DNA of 42,171 bases, taken from assembly GCA_016124895.1 (NCBI GenBank), contig WGMU01000157.1, positions 1 to 42,171 of the forward strand, in the 5' to 3' direction. The stretch comes from a bacterium. Its GTDB lineage: Bacteria; Planctomycetota; Planctomycetia; Planctomycetales; Planctomycetaceae. This document shows, piece by piece, positions 34,456 through 42,171 of the stretch (the first letter of the stretch is position 1; the number at the start of each line of letters is the position of its first letter). A model generated the notes under the pieces. It worked only from the letters and a program-made list of their open reading frames with translations. It did not search any database and was not told where the DNA came from. Position numbers and translations under genes: made by a program.

Positions 34456-35258
34456 TCAGTGTGGCGGTGGCTGCCGTTTTGCGATGTGACGCTCCAGTTC
34501 GTCGAAACTGGCCCAGCCACTCAGGGAGAAGCAGATCATCTCGAAGGTCCGCTTCGTCGGCGTGCGGCCCGCGTGAATCAGGATCAGCAGGCAGGCGATG
34601 ATCGCACAGTACGCCTGGATCTCGACGCCGTTGTGTTTCGTACTGAGCAGGTGCCGGCAGCCGAGCAACTGCTTGAACATCCGGAAGAACAGTTCGATCA
34701 GCCAGCGATGCCGGTACAGTTGCGAGATCAGTTCGGCAGGAACGTCGAGCGGCTGGTGGCGATCCGCAGCACTCCGTCGCAGTCTGGTCCGGTGCTCGTT
34801 CTTCGATAGCGGTCGCGGCTGGTGTGAGGCGTTGCCCGGACGCAGACGATGCGGACCGCGTGGTCCGACCTTGAGGCGGACTCGTTGGTCGCCCCCAGCG
34901 GCACGACTTCATTGGACAGCACGGCTTCCGCGGACAGCTCGCGGGATTCGAGCACGTCGTACCACGAGTTGTCACGCACGTGACAGAGGTACCTGCTGCT
35001 GGCCGCGACGATCGCATTCCACAGCGCGAACTTCGCGTACCCGCGATCCATCAGATACAGACGCCGTGTAGATCCGGGAAAAAGGGTACTCTGGATTGCA
35101 TCCTCTTCCGGTTCGCATGCTCTGCGACGGCTCGAACTGTGCTGCATCAATAAGCTGATTGATGAAGTCGTACGCTTCCACGATCCTCGCGCCGTACGGT
35201 GCTGATCTCCAATCATCAAAGAGATATCTTCCAGAGTCAGATCACTTTCCTCGATCAC
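34456..35258 (-). pseudogene. Decayed IS4-type transposase
   Basis: Transposase-like sequence is split over frames. One frame (to 34728) has RRLYLMDRGYAKFALWNAIV, with the DRGY motif around a catalytic Asp, then RYLCHVRDNSWYDVLESRELSAEAV, and stops early at about 34728. The continuation LDVPAELISQLYRHRWLIELFFRMFKQLLGCRHL, with the Y-R-H-R-W-x-I-E catalytic Glu region of IS4-like enzymes, is in another frame and runs to the stop at 34456, so there is a frameshift near 34750. The 5' part before about 35150 is unrecognisable. It is not expected to be active. Confidence 0.7.
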
Positions 35259-35698
35259 GCGCGCAGCCCACGCTGCCTTTGCACAGGAATCTCATGGCTG
35301 AGAAGCTGCAATGTGGCGAACACCGGGATACGAAAGCAATTCGCGGTCGTCTTCGAGTACACGGACAGGAATCCGATCGATCGGTTCCTGCCCTCGCTCA
35401 TCCTGAATTCTCTGGAGATTTGCAGTTCTACGCTTCTGATGTTTTGCTCTGACATCGCCGGCGAGGATCAGACATGCCGCTAATCGCCGGTTTCCTTCCG
35501 CAATTCTGAAACCGCCGGTGGCGTCGTCCTGCACCAGGGCTCAAACCCAATGAACTCTGTTCGACGACTCAGCTTGTTTGCACGGCAGTATGTCCAGACC
35601 TCTCGCAATCGACGCATTCGTCAGACAGAATCCCTGTCCCCGTCGATCCAGCAGGCGGCATCGAGATTCACTCACTTCCGGACCGGGACAGTCGGAGC
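35259..35698. other. Stretch between the IS remnant and moxR
   Basis: About 440 bases with several short open frames on both strands, none with family resemblance. It probably contains IS remnants and the promoter of the MoxR-DUF58 pair; no confident promoter was assigned. Confidence 0.35.
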
Positions 35699-36658
35699 AT
35701 GGCCAAAGTCAACGCCGTCGCGAAGAAGATTCTTGCCAACGTCGAGAAGGTCATTATCGGTAAGCGGCAGGAGGTCATTCTTGCGTTGATGGCCGCGTTT
35801 TCTGAGGGGCACGTCCTGCTGGAAGATGTGCCCGGCGTTGCGAAGACGATGCTCGCCCGGGCTCTCGCGATCAGCTTTGGTTGCGATTTCAAGCGGGTGC
35901 AATGCACGCCCGATCTTTTGCCGAACGACATCAGCGGGGCGTCAATCTTTAATCCGAAGACGACGGAGTTCGAGTTTCGTCCTGGGCCACTGTTTACTCA
36001 CGTCCTGCTGGCGGACGAAATCAATCGTACGACGCCGCGGACTCAGGCCGCGCTGCTGGAAGCGATGGCGGAACGCCGCGTCTCGGTCGACGGTGAAACC
36101 TATCTGCTGGAACGACCGTTTCTCGTCATTGCGACGCAGAACCCGGTTGATCAGGAAGGGACGTTTCCACTGCCTGAAGCGCAGCTTGATCGCTTTCTGA
36201 TTCGCCTCAGCCTCGGTTACCCTGGCCGCGACCAGGAAGCAGACATGCTCGATCGGCTGCAGAAGGAGCATCCGATTGAACAGCTTAAGCCTGTCGTCAC
36301 TGCTGCCGAGATCGTTGCGTGTCAGCACGAGTGCCGCGAAGTCACCGTCGATCCGAAGGTCCGCAACTATATTCTCGATCTGGTTCTCGCGACGCGGTCA
36401 CATGGTGACATCCTGCTCGGTGGCAGCCCACGAGCATCGATTTCTCTCTTCCGTTCGGCGCAGGCACTGGCGGCGATTCGCGGCAATCAGTTTGTGTTGC
36501 CTGATGACGTGAAGCGCGTCGCGTCGGCAGTGTTGACGCATCGAATCATCGTCAAGCCGGAGAGTCGGCTGCGGCGAGTCACGGCGGCCAGCGTCGTCGA
36601 CGAGATCCTCTCTGAGATCTCTGTCCCGACGATGAAGGGGGGAGCCGACCTGATATGA
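35699..36658 (+). CDS. MoxR family AAA+ ATPase
   Basis: A 319-residue MoxR-type AAA+ chaperone-like ATPase. Walker A is the atypical LEDVPGVAKTMLAR (about 41-54), Walker B HVLLADEINR (101-110), sensor 1 VIATQNPVDQEGTFPLPEAQLDRF (about 143-166), and the C-terminal lid ends GGSPRASISLFRSAQALAAIRG. Such ATPases usually act with DUF58/VWA proteins in envelope or maturation functions. The next gene starts in a four-base ATGA overlap (36655-36658), confirming the pair. ATG 35699 is used; its ribosome-binding site is weak. Confidence 0.93.
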   Translation: MAKVNAVAKKILANVEKVIIGKRQEVILALMAAFSEGHVLLEDVPGVAKTMLARALAISFGCDFKRVQCTPDLLPNDISGASIFNPKTTEFEFRPGPLFTHVLLADEINRTTPRTQAALLEAMAERRVSVDGETYLLERPFLVIATQNPVDQEGTFPLPEAQLDRFLIRLSLGYPGRDQEADMLDRLQKEHPIEQLKPVVTAAEIVACQHECREVTVDPKVRNYILDLVLATRSHGDILLGGSPRASISLFRSAQALAAIRGNQFVLPDDVKRVASAVLTHRIIVKPESRLRRVTAASVVDEILSEISVPTMKGGADLI

Positions 36659-38007
36659 GATGGGTACTCGGGGCGATTGCGTTGCTGCTCATCGGGATCG
36701 TGTTTCAGCTCGGCCTGCTGGTTTACTCGATGTATGCCCTGCTCGGCGTCATCCTGCTCAGTCGCTTCCTTGCACACCAGTGGATCGAACAACTCACGGC
36801 GGCGCGCGAGTGTAATCGCGACGCTGTTGAAATCGGCGATCGCGTCGCTGTCGTTGTCGATATCCGCAACGGCAGCGCGCTGCCTGTTCCCTGGCTGCTG
36901 CTTGAAGACGCCCTGCCGCGGGATGCACTGACGGAGAAACCGCCACGGTTGAAGGTCGAGGGACGCCGCATCGCGTTGATGCAGATCGGGCCGCGTGGAA
37001 TGAAATCACTGCTTTATCAGGTGACGTTTCTGCGCCGCGGTTACTACCAGATCGGGCCGCTGTTGATCGAAAGCGGCGACCTGTTCGGGCTGCATCGCCG
37101 GTACCGGGTGGAATCCGAACCTCAGTTTGTGCTTGTTTACCCGAAAGTGATTCCGCTGCAGGGGTATGATCTGTTTTCCCGACGGCCGATCGGTGAGATT
37201 CGAATGTCGCACCGTCTGTTCGAGGATCCGACGCGCGTCGCTGGCGTCCGGCAGTACCAGCACGGTGACCCGTTGAATCGGATTCACTGGAAGGCGACGG
37301 CACGGACAGGAACTCTGCACAGTCGTATCTTTGACGCGTCATGCGTTGCCGGTGCGACACTGGTGCTCGACTTTCACCGCGAGATGTACCCGGCGCAGGG
37401 TGAACCGCACCGGTCTGACCTGGCGATCACAACGGTGGCCTCGCTCGCGAACGCACTGTGCCAGCTTGGGCAGCAGGTCGGACTGATCACGAATGGCCGC
37501 GACGCTGCCGACCGAATCCGAGCCGAAGGCTACGCACGCGAATTCAAAACCCGCGACGCCGCACAGCAGACACTCGGTATCCAGTCGGAAAGCGATCGGC
37601 TGCGGCCGGTGATCGTGCCGACGCAGCGCGGGTTCGAGCAGTTTCAGCAGATTCGCGAAGTGCTGGCGCGGCTTGAACTCACCGACGGGTTGACTCTTGC
37701 GCAACTCGTCACGGAGACGTCGAGCCGGATGCCGCGCGATGCGACAGTGATTGCGATCCTTGGAGATGTCTCGACAGAAGCGGCCATTGCGCTCGGCAAC
37801 CTGCGTCGTAATGGCTACGCAGTGACAGCGATCGTCGTTCTGCAGGGCAGCGAAAGCGCGATGGGCGGAGCAAGCGGCACGCGGTTCCTCGATGCCAGTG
37901 GCATGGTCGATCAGATTGGCCGTTTAATTGCCGAAGGCATCGACGTACGGCACATTGATCACGAAGCCGCGATCGCGCAGCTCTGTTCTGAGCACGCCGT
38001 CCGCTGA
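36655..38007 (+). CDS. DUF58 domain protein
   Basis: A 450-residue protein that partners MoxR ATPases. Two membrane helices lie at the N-terminus (WVLGAIALLLIGIVFQLGLL and VYSMYALLGVILLSRFL). A beta-rich region follows (about 45-150), then the DUF58 signature VAGVRQYQHGDPLNRIHWKATARTG (about 192-216), where the conserved RxYxxGDxxRxIxWKxxAR pattern is largely kept. The C-terminal half has a VWA-like layout. It overlaps moxR by four bases, so the two are translationally coupled. Confidence 0.92.
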   Translation: MRWVLGAIALLLIGIVFQLGLLVYSMYALLGVILLSRFLAHQWIEQLTAARECNRDAVEIGDRVAVVVDIRNGSALPVPWLLLEDALPRDALTEKPPRLKVEGRRIALMQIGPRGMKSLLYQVTFLRRGYYQIGPLLIESGDLFGLHRRYRVESEPQFVLVYPKVIPLQGYDLFSRRPIGEIRMSHRLFEDPTRVAGVRQYQHGDPLNRIHWKATARTGTLHSRIFDASCVAGATLVLDFHREMYPAQGEPHRSDLAITTVASLANALCQLGQQVGLITNGRDAADRIRAEGYAREFKTRDAAQQTLGIQSESDRLRPVIVPTQRGFEQFQQIREVLARLELTDGLTLAQLVTETSSRMPRDATVIAILGDVSTEAAIALGNLRRNGYAVTAIVVLQGSESAMGGASGTRFLDASGMVDQIGRLIAEGIDVRHIDHEAAIAQLCSEHAVR

Positions 38008-38126
38008 CATCGCAATCCGCCATACCGACTCGCCTGGCCGTTCATGTCTGGCGGGAAAGCCGTGATCGACAGGTTGATGTCAGCGACGTCCTGACGGTTC
38101 ATGTACGGCATGGATGCACCGACCTC

Positions 38127-39953
38127 TCACCGCTGTTTGACGCGATGCGATCTGGTTCGTCGCTGATACCGCTCAATCTTCTGTGTCGAGTCATCTGGCA
38201 CTGCGGGTACCACTTTTGAGGTTGGTTGAATCTGCTGAGCCAGTTCGCCGGTCAGGTCCGAGACGAACTGTCGGCTCGCCTGATTGATCACGACAATCCT
38301 GCTTGGCGCGTCCGGATGGTCGCGGTCACGGACGATGCAGACGACCTCAGCCCCGTGAGCGGCTTCCAGCGTCTCCTGCAACGATTCGACAGATGGTCCG
38401 ACAACCGGTCGGCGACCCGGTTCTGGCCGGTTTTCGGCAGCAGCTTCGGCCAGTTGGATGTCTGTTTTTGTAAGCGTGTTTCTTCCGAGTTCTGGAACGC
38501 GGTCCATAGCGTCGAGCTGGCCTCCGCTCGTTCGGATTAATTCCGCGTTTGACGATCCCGGAAGCACATCTGCAAAGGCTGAGTCGTCAACCGTCGGCAG
38601 CAGGTTGTCGAGGCTGAACTCGCCCACTGTTGAGGGCAGTCCTCGAGGTGGCGTTTCACTCGACGGGAGCGACTCCGGGTCGAGTAATTCTGTATCTGAG
38701 AGGAACGGTGGCGTCTCTGCGTCGAACTCGTTGTCCGCGGCCAGCCGATCAAACCGATCGGCGACGTCACTTTTGCCAGCGACGTCACTTTCAAAATGCG
38801 GCGTCGACTGGTTGCCTGCCAGATGATCCGACGATGACGCCAAAGCGGCCGGCTGCAGCCAGCTCAAACCACACTGGGTCAGGAGTCGCGAGATGGTGCC
38901 GAGGCCGGCGTACAGACCACGGCGAGCGGCCGGGTCGGCAAACACGCAGACACCCGCCAGCTTGCCGGACTTCGTGAACAGGCCACCGCCCGAACGGCCT
39001 TGAATCGGCGTTCCGGTACACTCGACAAAGTCCCGGTACTTCGTGGTCGAGGTCACCAGATGCTGCAGCTTCGTCGGGTCGTCTCCGCCGCCGCAACCGA
39101 CACTGAAAACGTGATCGCGCGCTGTGACGGGTTGGGCAGCGATTGGTACGACGGGCAGGGTTTCGAGCGGAGAAACGGAAATCAGTCCGATGTCCTCATC
39201 GAGATTGTGCCGGATCAGCGTGCCATCGAGCGTCTGCGGCTTTGGCCCGAAGATATCGACCTTGATCTGCCCCTGACTGTCGAAGTGTCGAAATAGATGC
39301 CCGCACGTCAGGATCAGCGTGCGTCCCGGTTCGCTGTGAATGATCGTTCCGGAGCCGACATCAAGGCCGTGCGAATCACGGACGCGAATTCGCGTGCAGC
39401 CGAGCATCGGATCGGTTGCGATGCCCGGAGCCGGTAGATCATCCGAGTTGGCTCGAATGACCGCTGGCGGAAATTCGTCGAGTGTCACGGACGACGGGGC
39501 AGTCGGAGCCGGCAACGGCAGCCTGATCAGCGACTTCAGATTAGCCATCAACCCGGACGGCGAGTTTTCGGAACGTGGCGGAACCGACTTTTTCTGCGCG
39601 ACGGGAACCGCATTCGTGACGGGAACGGGCAATGGATCGGTCTTCTCCGGGATCCTGCCGAGCATCCGACGCAACGTCGCTTCGGAAACGGCGCCGGAAA
39701 CCCGTTCGACTTCCTGACCGCGAACGATCAGCACGAAGGTCGGGAGCCCGGTCACTCCGTAGTGTTCGAGCACGGCGGGCTGCTCGTCGGCGTCAATCTG
39801 ACGGATTGGATAACCCTGACGCTGCAGGCGATGAACAACCGGCTCCATCGAGCGGCAGGGCGGGCACCACTGTGCAGAAAAATCGAGCACGACTCCGTCC
39901 GGCGTCCCTCCGAGAACCGCCAGACACACCGCCACACCACAGAACGCATCCAT
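38127..39953 (-). CDS. Thioredoxin-like / trypsin-like serine protease fusion
   Basis: A 608-residue protein from ATG 39953, with GGAGG upstream. Residues about 1-115 are thioredoxin-like with WCPPC (Cys30, Cys33), preceded by a short hydrophobic stretch (FCGVAVCLAVLGG) that may direct export. A Pro/Ser-rich linker (about 100-180) follows. The trypsin-like domain (about 185-375) has a His in LTCGHLF (about 219), Asp in DEDIGLISV (about 254) and Ser in GRSGGGLF (about 321), so the triad looks complete. The C-terminal about 230 residues are low-complexity and acidic. A redox domain and a protease on one chain suggest an envelope quality-control role; that is inference. Confidence 0.82.
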   Translation of the reverse strand: MDAFCGVAVCLAVLGGTPDGVVLDFSAQWCPPCRSMEPVVHRLQRQGYPIRQIDADEQPAVLEHYGVTGLPTFVLIVRGQEVERVSGAVSEATLRRMLGRIPEKTDPLPVPVTNAVPVAQKKSVPPRSENSPSGLMANLKSLIRLPLPAPTAPSSVTLDEFPPAVIRANSDDLPAPGIATDPMLGCTRIRVRDSHGLDVGSGTIIHSEPGRTLILTCGHLFRHFDSQGQIKVDIFGPKPQTLDGTLIRHNLDEDIGLISVSPLETLPVVPIAAQPVTARDHVFSVGCGGGDDPTKLQHLVTSTTKYRDFVECTGTPIQGRSGGGLFTKSGKLAGVCVFADPAARRGLYAGLGTISRLLTQCGLSWLQPAALASSSDHLAGNQSTPHFESDVAGKSDVADRFDRLAADNEFDAETPPFLSDTELLDPESLPSSETPPRGLPSTVGEFSLDNLLPTVDDSAFADVLPGSSNAELIRTSGGQLDAMDRVPELGRNTLTKTDIQLAEAAAENRPEPGRRPVVGPSVESLQETLEAAHGAEVVCIVRDRDHPDAPSRIVVINQASRQFVSDLTGELAQQIQPTSKVVPAVPDDSTQKIERYQRRTRSHRVKQR

Positions 39954-40197
39954 GCCGGGTTTCTCCCTCCGGGTTTCGATGCCACGCTCCCTCGCGGCAC
40001 CGCTTTTCACTCTCCACGCAGATTCCTGGAAATCGCCGATCGCCTCCAGACGAACTCGTGGTCTGCCATGCAACTCTTACAACTTTCCGCAGAAAAGTTT
40101 TCGCAGCGAGCCTCGGCATTGTTCGATTCGCTCAGATTCGGTCGGTTCGAGCAGTCTCGAAGGCGACGCATCCAACCAAGCAAGCAGTGTGCCGGAC

Positions 40198-41157
40198 TCA
40201 GTGCCGCAGTTTCGCCTCAGTCAACAGCTCGCGGATTTCTGTGATCTCGGAGTCGGAGAGCTTGATCAGTGGCGGCCGGACAAACGCTGCCTCCAGTCGT
40301 CCGAGCAGAACCAGTGCTTCCTTCATCCGGTTGTGCATATCGAGCAGTGGTTCGTGGTAGAAAGCCTGCACGGTCGGGTAGAGGCGGTCGTTGACGGCCT
40401 GTGCGGCGGCTAGATCGCCCGACTGAACCGCTCGCCACAGCTTCACCTGCAGATCGGCGACGACACTGCCGGCACCGGACAGCAACCCGTCGCAACCCAT
40501 GGCCAGCGACCCCAGCAACCAGGCACTGTGAGTCGACAGAACGTTGACCGGACGGTTGAGCGCATGCAGTTCGCGAATCTGCCGCTCGTGCAGCGGCGGA
40601 TCGTTGCACCAGTCCTTGATCGCGCGAATCTGCCGAAAGCACTCGCAGAGCCGCAGCAGAGTATCGAGCGGGTAGCCCAGGCCACTGCCCATTGAATACT
40701 GAAAGAGGATGATCGGCAGATCCGTCGCATCGACAATTCGCCTGAAGTGTTCGATCGCCATCTCCGGTCGACGCTGACCGCCGAGCGTCATGCTTTCGGG
40801 CGGAAATACGAGCAGGCAGTCTGCTCCACCAGACGTTGCCATCGCGGCCAGGCGAGCGGCTTCGAGGCTGCCGGACGCCGCAACGCCCGCAACAATTGGC
40901 ATGCTGCCGCCCAGTTCGTCTTTCGTGATGTCGAGCAGCCGGCGCTGCTCGTCGAATGTCAGTGCGTGAACTTCGGCGGCGTGGCCGTTGATCGTGATCG
41001 CTGAGATCCCGTCGATCGCCGCAAGGTCGCGGAGATGCTTCCGATACGCGGCCTCGTCAATGTTGAGCGACTCCGTGAACGGCAGCAGGCACGCCGGAAT
41101 CACGCCGCGCGGTTCGAATGGACCATTCGTGTCTGCCAACCGCGATTCCGAAATCAT
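40198..41157 (-). CDS. DapA-family (dihydrodipicolinate synthase-like) aldolase
   Basis: A 319-residue class I aldolase-type TIM barrel. The Schiff-base Lys is at about 181 (IRAIKDWCND), the conserved Tyr at about 154 (ILFQYSMGSG), and the GxTGE-type loop is the variant INGHAAEVHAL (about 56-66). The family includes DHDPS, N-acetylneuraminate lyase and sugar-acid aldolases; the altered loop argues against a true DapA, so a sugar-acid or related substrate is likely. The start ATG 41157 overlaps the lipoate-ligase stop by four bases (ATGA). Confidence 0.85.
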   Translation of the reverse strand: MISESRLADTNGPFEPRGVIPACLLPFTESLNIDEAAYRKHLRDLAAIDGISAITINGHAAEVHALTFDEQRRLLDITKDELGGSMPIVAGVAASGSLEAARLAAMATSGGADCLLVFPPESMTLGGQRRPEMAIEHFRRIVDATDLPIILFQYSMGSGLGYPLDTLLRLCECFRQIRAIKDWCNDPPLHERQIRELHALNRPVNVLSTHSAWLLGSLAMGCDGLLSGAGSVVADLQVKLWRAVQSGDLAAAQAVNDRLYPTVQAFYHEPLLDMHNRMKEALVLLGRLEAAFVRPPLIKLSDSEITEIRELLTEAKLRH

Positions 41158-41897
41158 CGTCGTCCCCAGTCGAGCCGTGCGTAACGCTGCGTCTCCAGTT
41201 CACTGGCCCGTTCTGTAAAGCACGCCGGCCAGTCGAAAGTCAGATCGACGTTGCCAAGCTGCCGCGCAATCGATTGTCCGAGTGTCTGTCCGATTTCTGA
41301 CGTCACTCGCTCAGCGTTTGACAGATCGTTGACGCCCGGCAGTTCGGCCGCGTGCGGTGACGCATCGAGCAGCAGACTTCCATGCTGCAGCACGGCTCCG
41401 CGTCGGCGCCGTTGAGCACTGCCGACGACTTTGTAACCCTCGCACACGATGTCATGCCGGTCGCCGCGGGTGAAGCAGAGAAACGGTTCGCTGGCGAGCT
41501 TCCTCGCCTCGCCTCGCATCGCCGCCGCGACTCCAGCCGAGCGCAGCACGCCGAGAATCGCCTCGTGGACGATCCCATAAAGCTGAGTCGGATCTGCAAC
41601 CAGCGGATCGCCCTGAGGCAGCACCAGTGAATACGTCAGTTCGAGGTGATGCAGAATTGCTCCGCCGCCCGACAGACGCCGCACTGCCGGCAGGTCCGCC
41701 AAACGATTTTCCGCTCGAAACTCAGCCTCATTCTGAAAGTAACCGAGAGAAACGGTCGCTTCGTCCCACTGATACACTCGCACGGCCCGTAACCCGTCCG
41801 TGGATGCCGCCTCCAGCAGACACTCATCCGCCGCCATGTTCCAGGATCCGCGATGCGGCTCCGCTTCGACAATCAGTTGGACGGGCAGGTCAGGCAT
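41154..41897 (-). CDS. Lipoate-protein ligase A / LipB-like protein
   Basis: A 247-residue protein of the lipoate/octanoate transferase fold, which attaches lipoyl groups to E2 subunits and GcvH. Motifs: RRLSGGGAILHH (73-84, the RxxGGGxxxH substrate loop) and GYKVVGSAQRRRRGAVLQHGSLLL, with the catalytic-type Lys near 156 (KxxGxAQ). The start ATG 41897 is chosen; an upstream ATG at 41930 is in frame. Neither has a clear ribosome-binding site. It overlaps the DapA-family gene by four bases. It is about 90 bases downstream of the DUF1501 gene, same direction. Confidence 0.85.
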   Translation of the reverse strand: MPDLPVQLIVEAEPHRGSWNMAADECLLEAASTDGLRAVRVYQWDEATVSLGYFQNEAEFRAENRLADLPAVRRLSGGGAILHHLELTYSLVLPQGDPLVADPTQLYGIVHEAILGVLRSAGVAAAMRGEARKLASEPFLCFTRGDRHDIVCEGYKVVGSAQRRRRGAVLQHGSLLLDASPHAAELPGVNDLSNAERVTSEIGQTLGQSIARQLGNVDLTFDWPACFTERASELETQRYARLDWGRR

Positions 41898-41987
41898 GGG
41901 AGAGGCGACGCGATCAAAGCAGAAGAGCAAAGTGAGACGGCGATCAGTGAAGTGTTACAGTCGGAGAGCCTGAATAATGGGCCAGCC

Positions 41988-42171
41988 TCACGCGAGCAAT
42001 TCTCCGAGGGCGTAACCATGTACGCCAGTCAGACGGCGATCGATGCCGTTGTGATCGTACGACAGTCGCGCACGGTCGAGACCAGGCAGGTGCAGCGCCG
42101 TCGCGTGCAGACTGTAGCTGTAAGTTGGATTGACGTCGGCCTTGAAACCTGGTTCGTCATCGCCCACCGCC
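41988..42171 (-). CDS. DUF1501 family protein, C-terminal end
   Basis: The last 60 residues of a protein whose start is beyond the right edge. The visible part includes VNPTYSYSLHATALHLPGLDRARLSYDHNG, then IDRRLTGVHGYALGELLA and stop TGA (41988-41990). The ATALHLLGxDHxxLTY...GRDxRLTxVHG pattern is the typical C-terminus of planctomycete DUF1501 (sulfatase-like fold) proteins, usually encoded beside DUF1549/DUF1553 cytochrome-type proteins. The biochemical role is unknown. Confidence 0.85.
   Translation of the reverse strand, partial: AVGDDEPGFKADVNPTYSYSLHATALHLPGLDRARLSYDHNGIDRRLTGVHGYALGELLA

Noticed and set aside
34322-35017. Minus-strand frame of 231 codons over the transposase remnant
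   Set aside because: It is an off-frame reading; the transposase motifs are in the other two minus-strand frames.
1-42171. CRISPR array, tRNA or rRNA genes
   Set aside because: No regularly spaced repeats with unique spacers were seen, and no tRNA cloverleaf or rRNA-like stretch was recognised, including at the satellite ends.

Overview
The window looks like a GC-rich chromosomal segment from a planctomycete (Planctomycetota). Lineage markers are a PVC-type haem-binding CxxCH protein (28764-32351), the C-terminus of a DUF1501 protein at the right edge, an ECF sigma factor coupled to a Ser/Thr kinase with WD40-like repeats, a large surface-type protein with a variant of the planctomycete LEPR export motif (ALEVRQLL), and tyrosine recombinases of the type common in this phylum. 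No rRNA, tRNA or CRISPR array was recognised.

Region A (1-8.1 kb) is a plasmid or conjugative-element module: a partial hypothetical gene, a VirD4/TraG-like coupling ATPase, a replication-relaxation protein, a divergent CHC2/Toprim primase-like protein, an origin-like non-coding stretch (4886-5628) with three 18-bp iterons and several inverted repeats, a replication initiator (RPA type) and a helix-turn-helix/coiled-coil protein just upstream of it. Region B (8.2-18.2 kb) is a co-directional signalling and surface cluster: ECF sigma factor, kinase-WD40 receptor (GTGA overlap with the sigma gene), an unknown protein, a 1329-residue exported beta-propeller protein and a small membrane protein.

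Region C (about 18.5-25.4 kb) is the most interesting part. It is a compact element with all genes on the minus strand: HGG-motif terminase-small-subunit-like protein, unknown protein, two small HTH (AlpA/Xis-like) proteins, small unknown protein, replisome-organiser-like protein, DnaB-like helicase and tyrosine integrase. There are no capsid, tail or large-terminase genes. A 25-bp repeat made of two TAGAACCAC arm-like sites lies just inside each end, and a shared GGGGAGCTT sits outside each arm pair. The layout suggests a phage-satellite (PICI-like) element inserted into the 3' end of an older integrase gene, whose remnant lies at 25273-25881.

Region D (25.9-28.6 kb) holds a HEPN-like protein, an orphan addiction-module antitoxin whose toxin survives only as 15 codons, and a Fic protein with a perfect palindromic operator-like site next to its start. 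The antitoxin/Fic cassette is bracketed by an imperfect direct repeat of about 27 bp.

Region E (28.7-42.2 kb) looks like ordinary planctomycete chromosome: haem-binding PVC protein, small lipoprotein, enolase-superfamily enzyme, a decayed IS4-type transposase, a MoxR-DUF58 pair, a thioredoxin/trypsin-like fusion, a DapA-family enzyme overlapping a lipoate-protein ligase, and the DUF1501 end.
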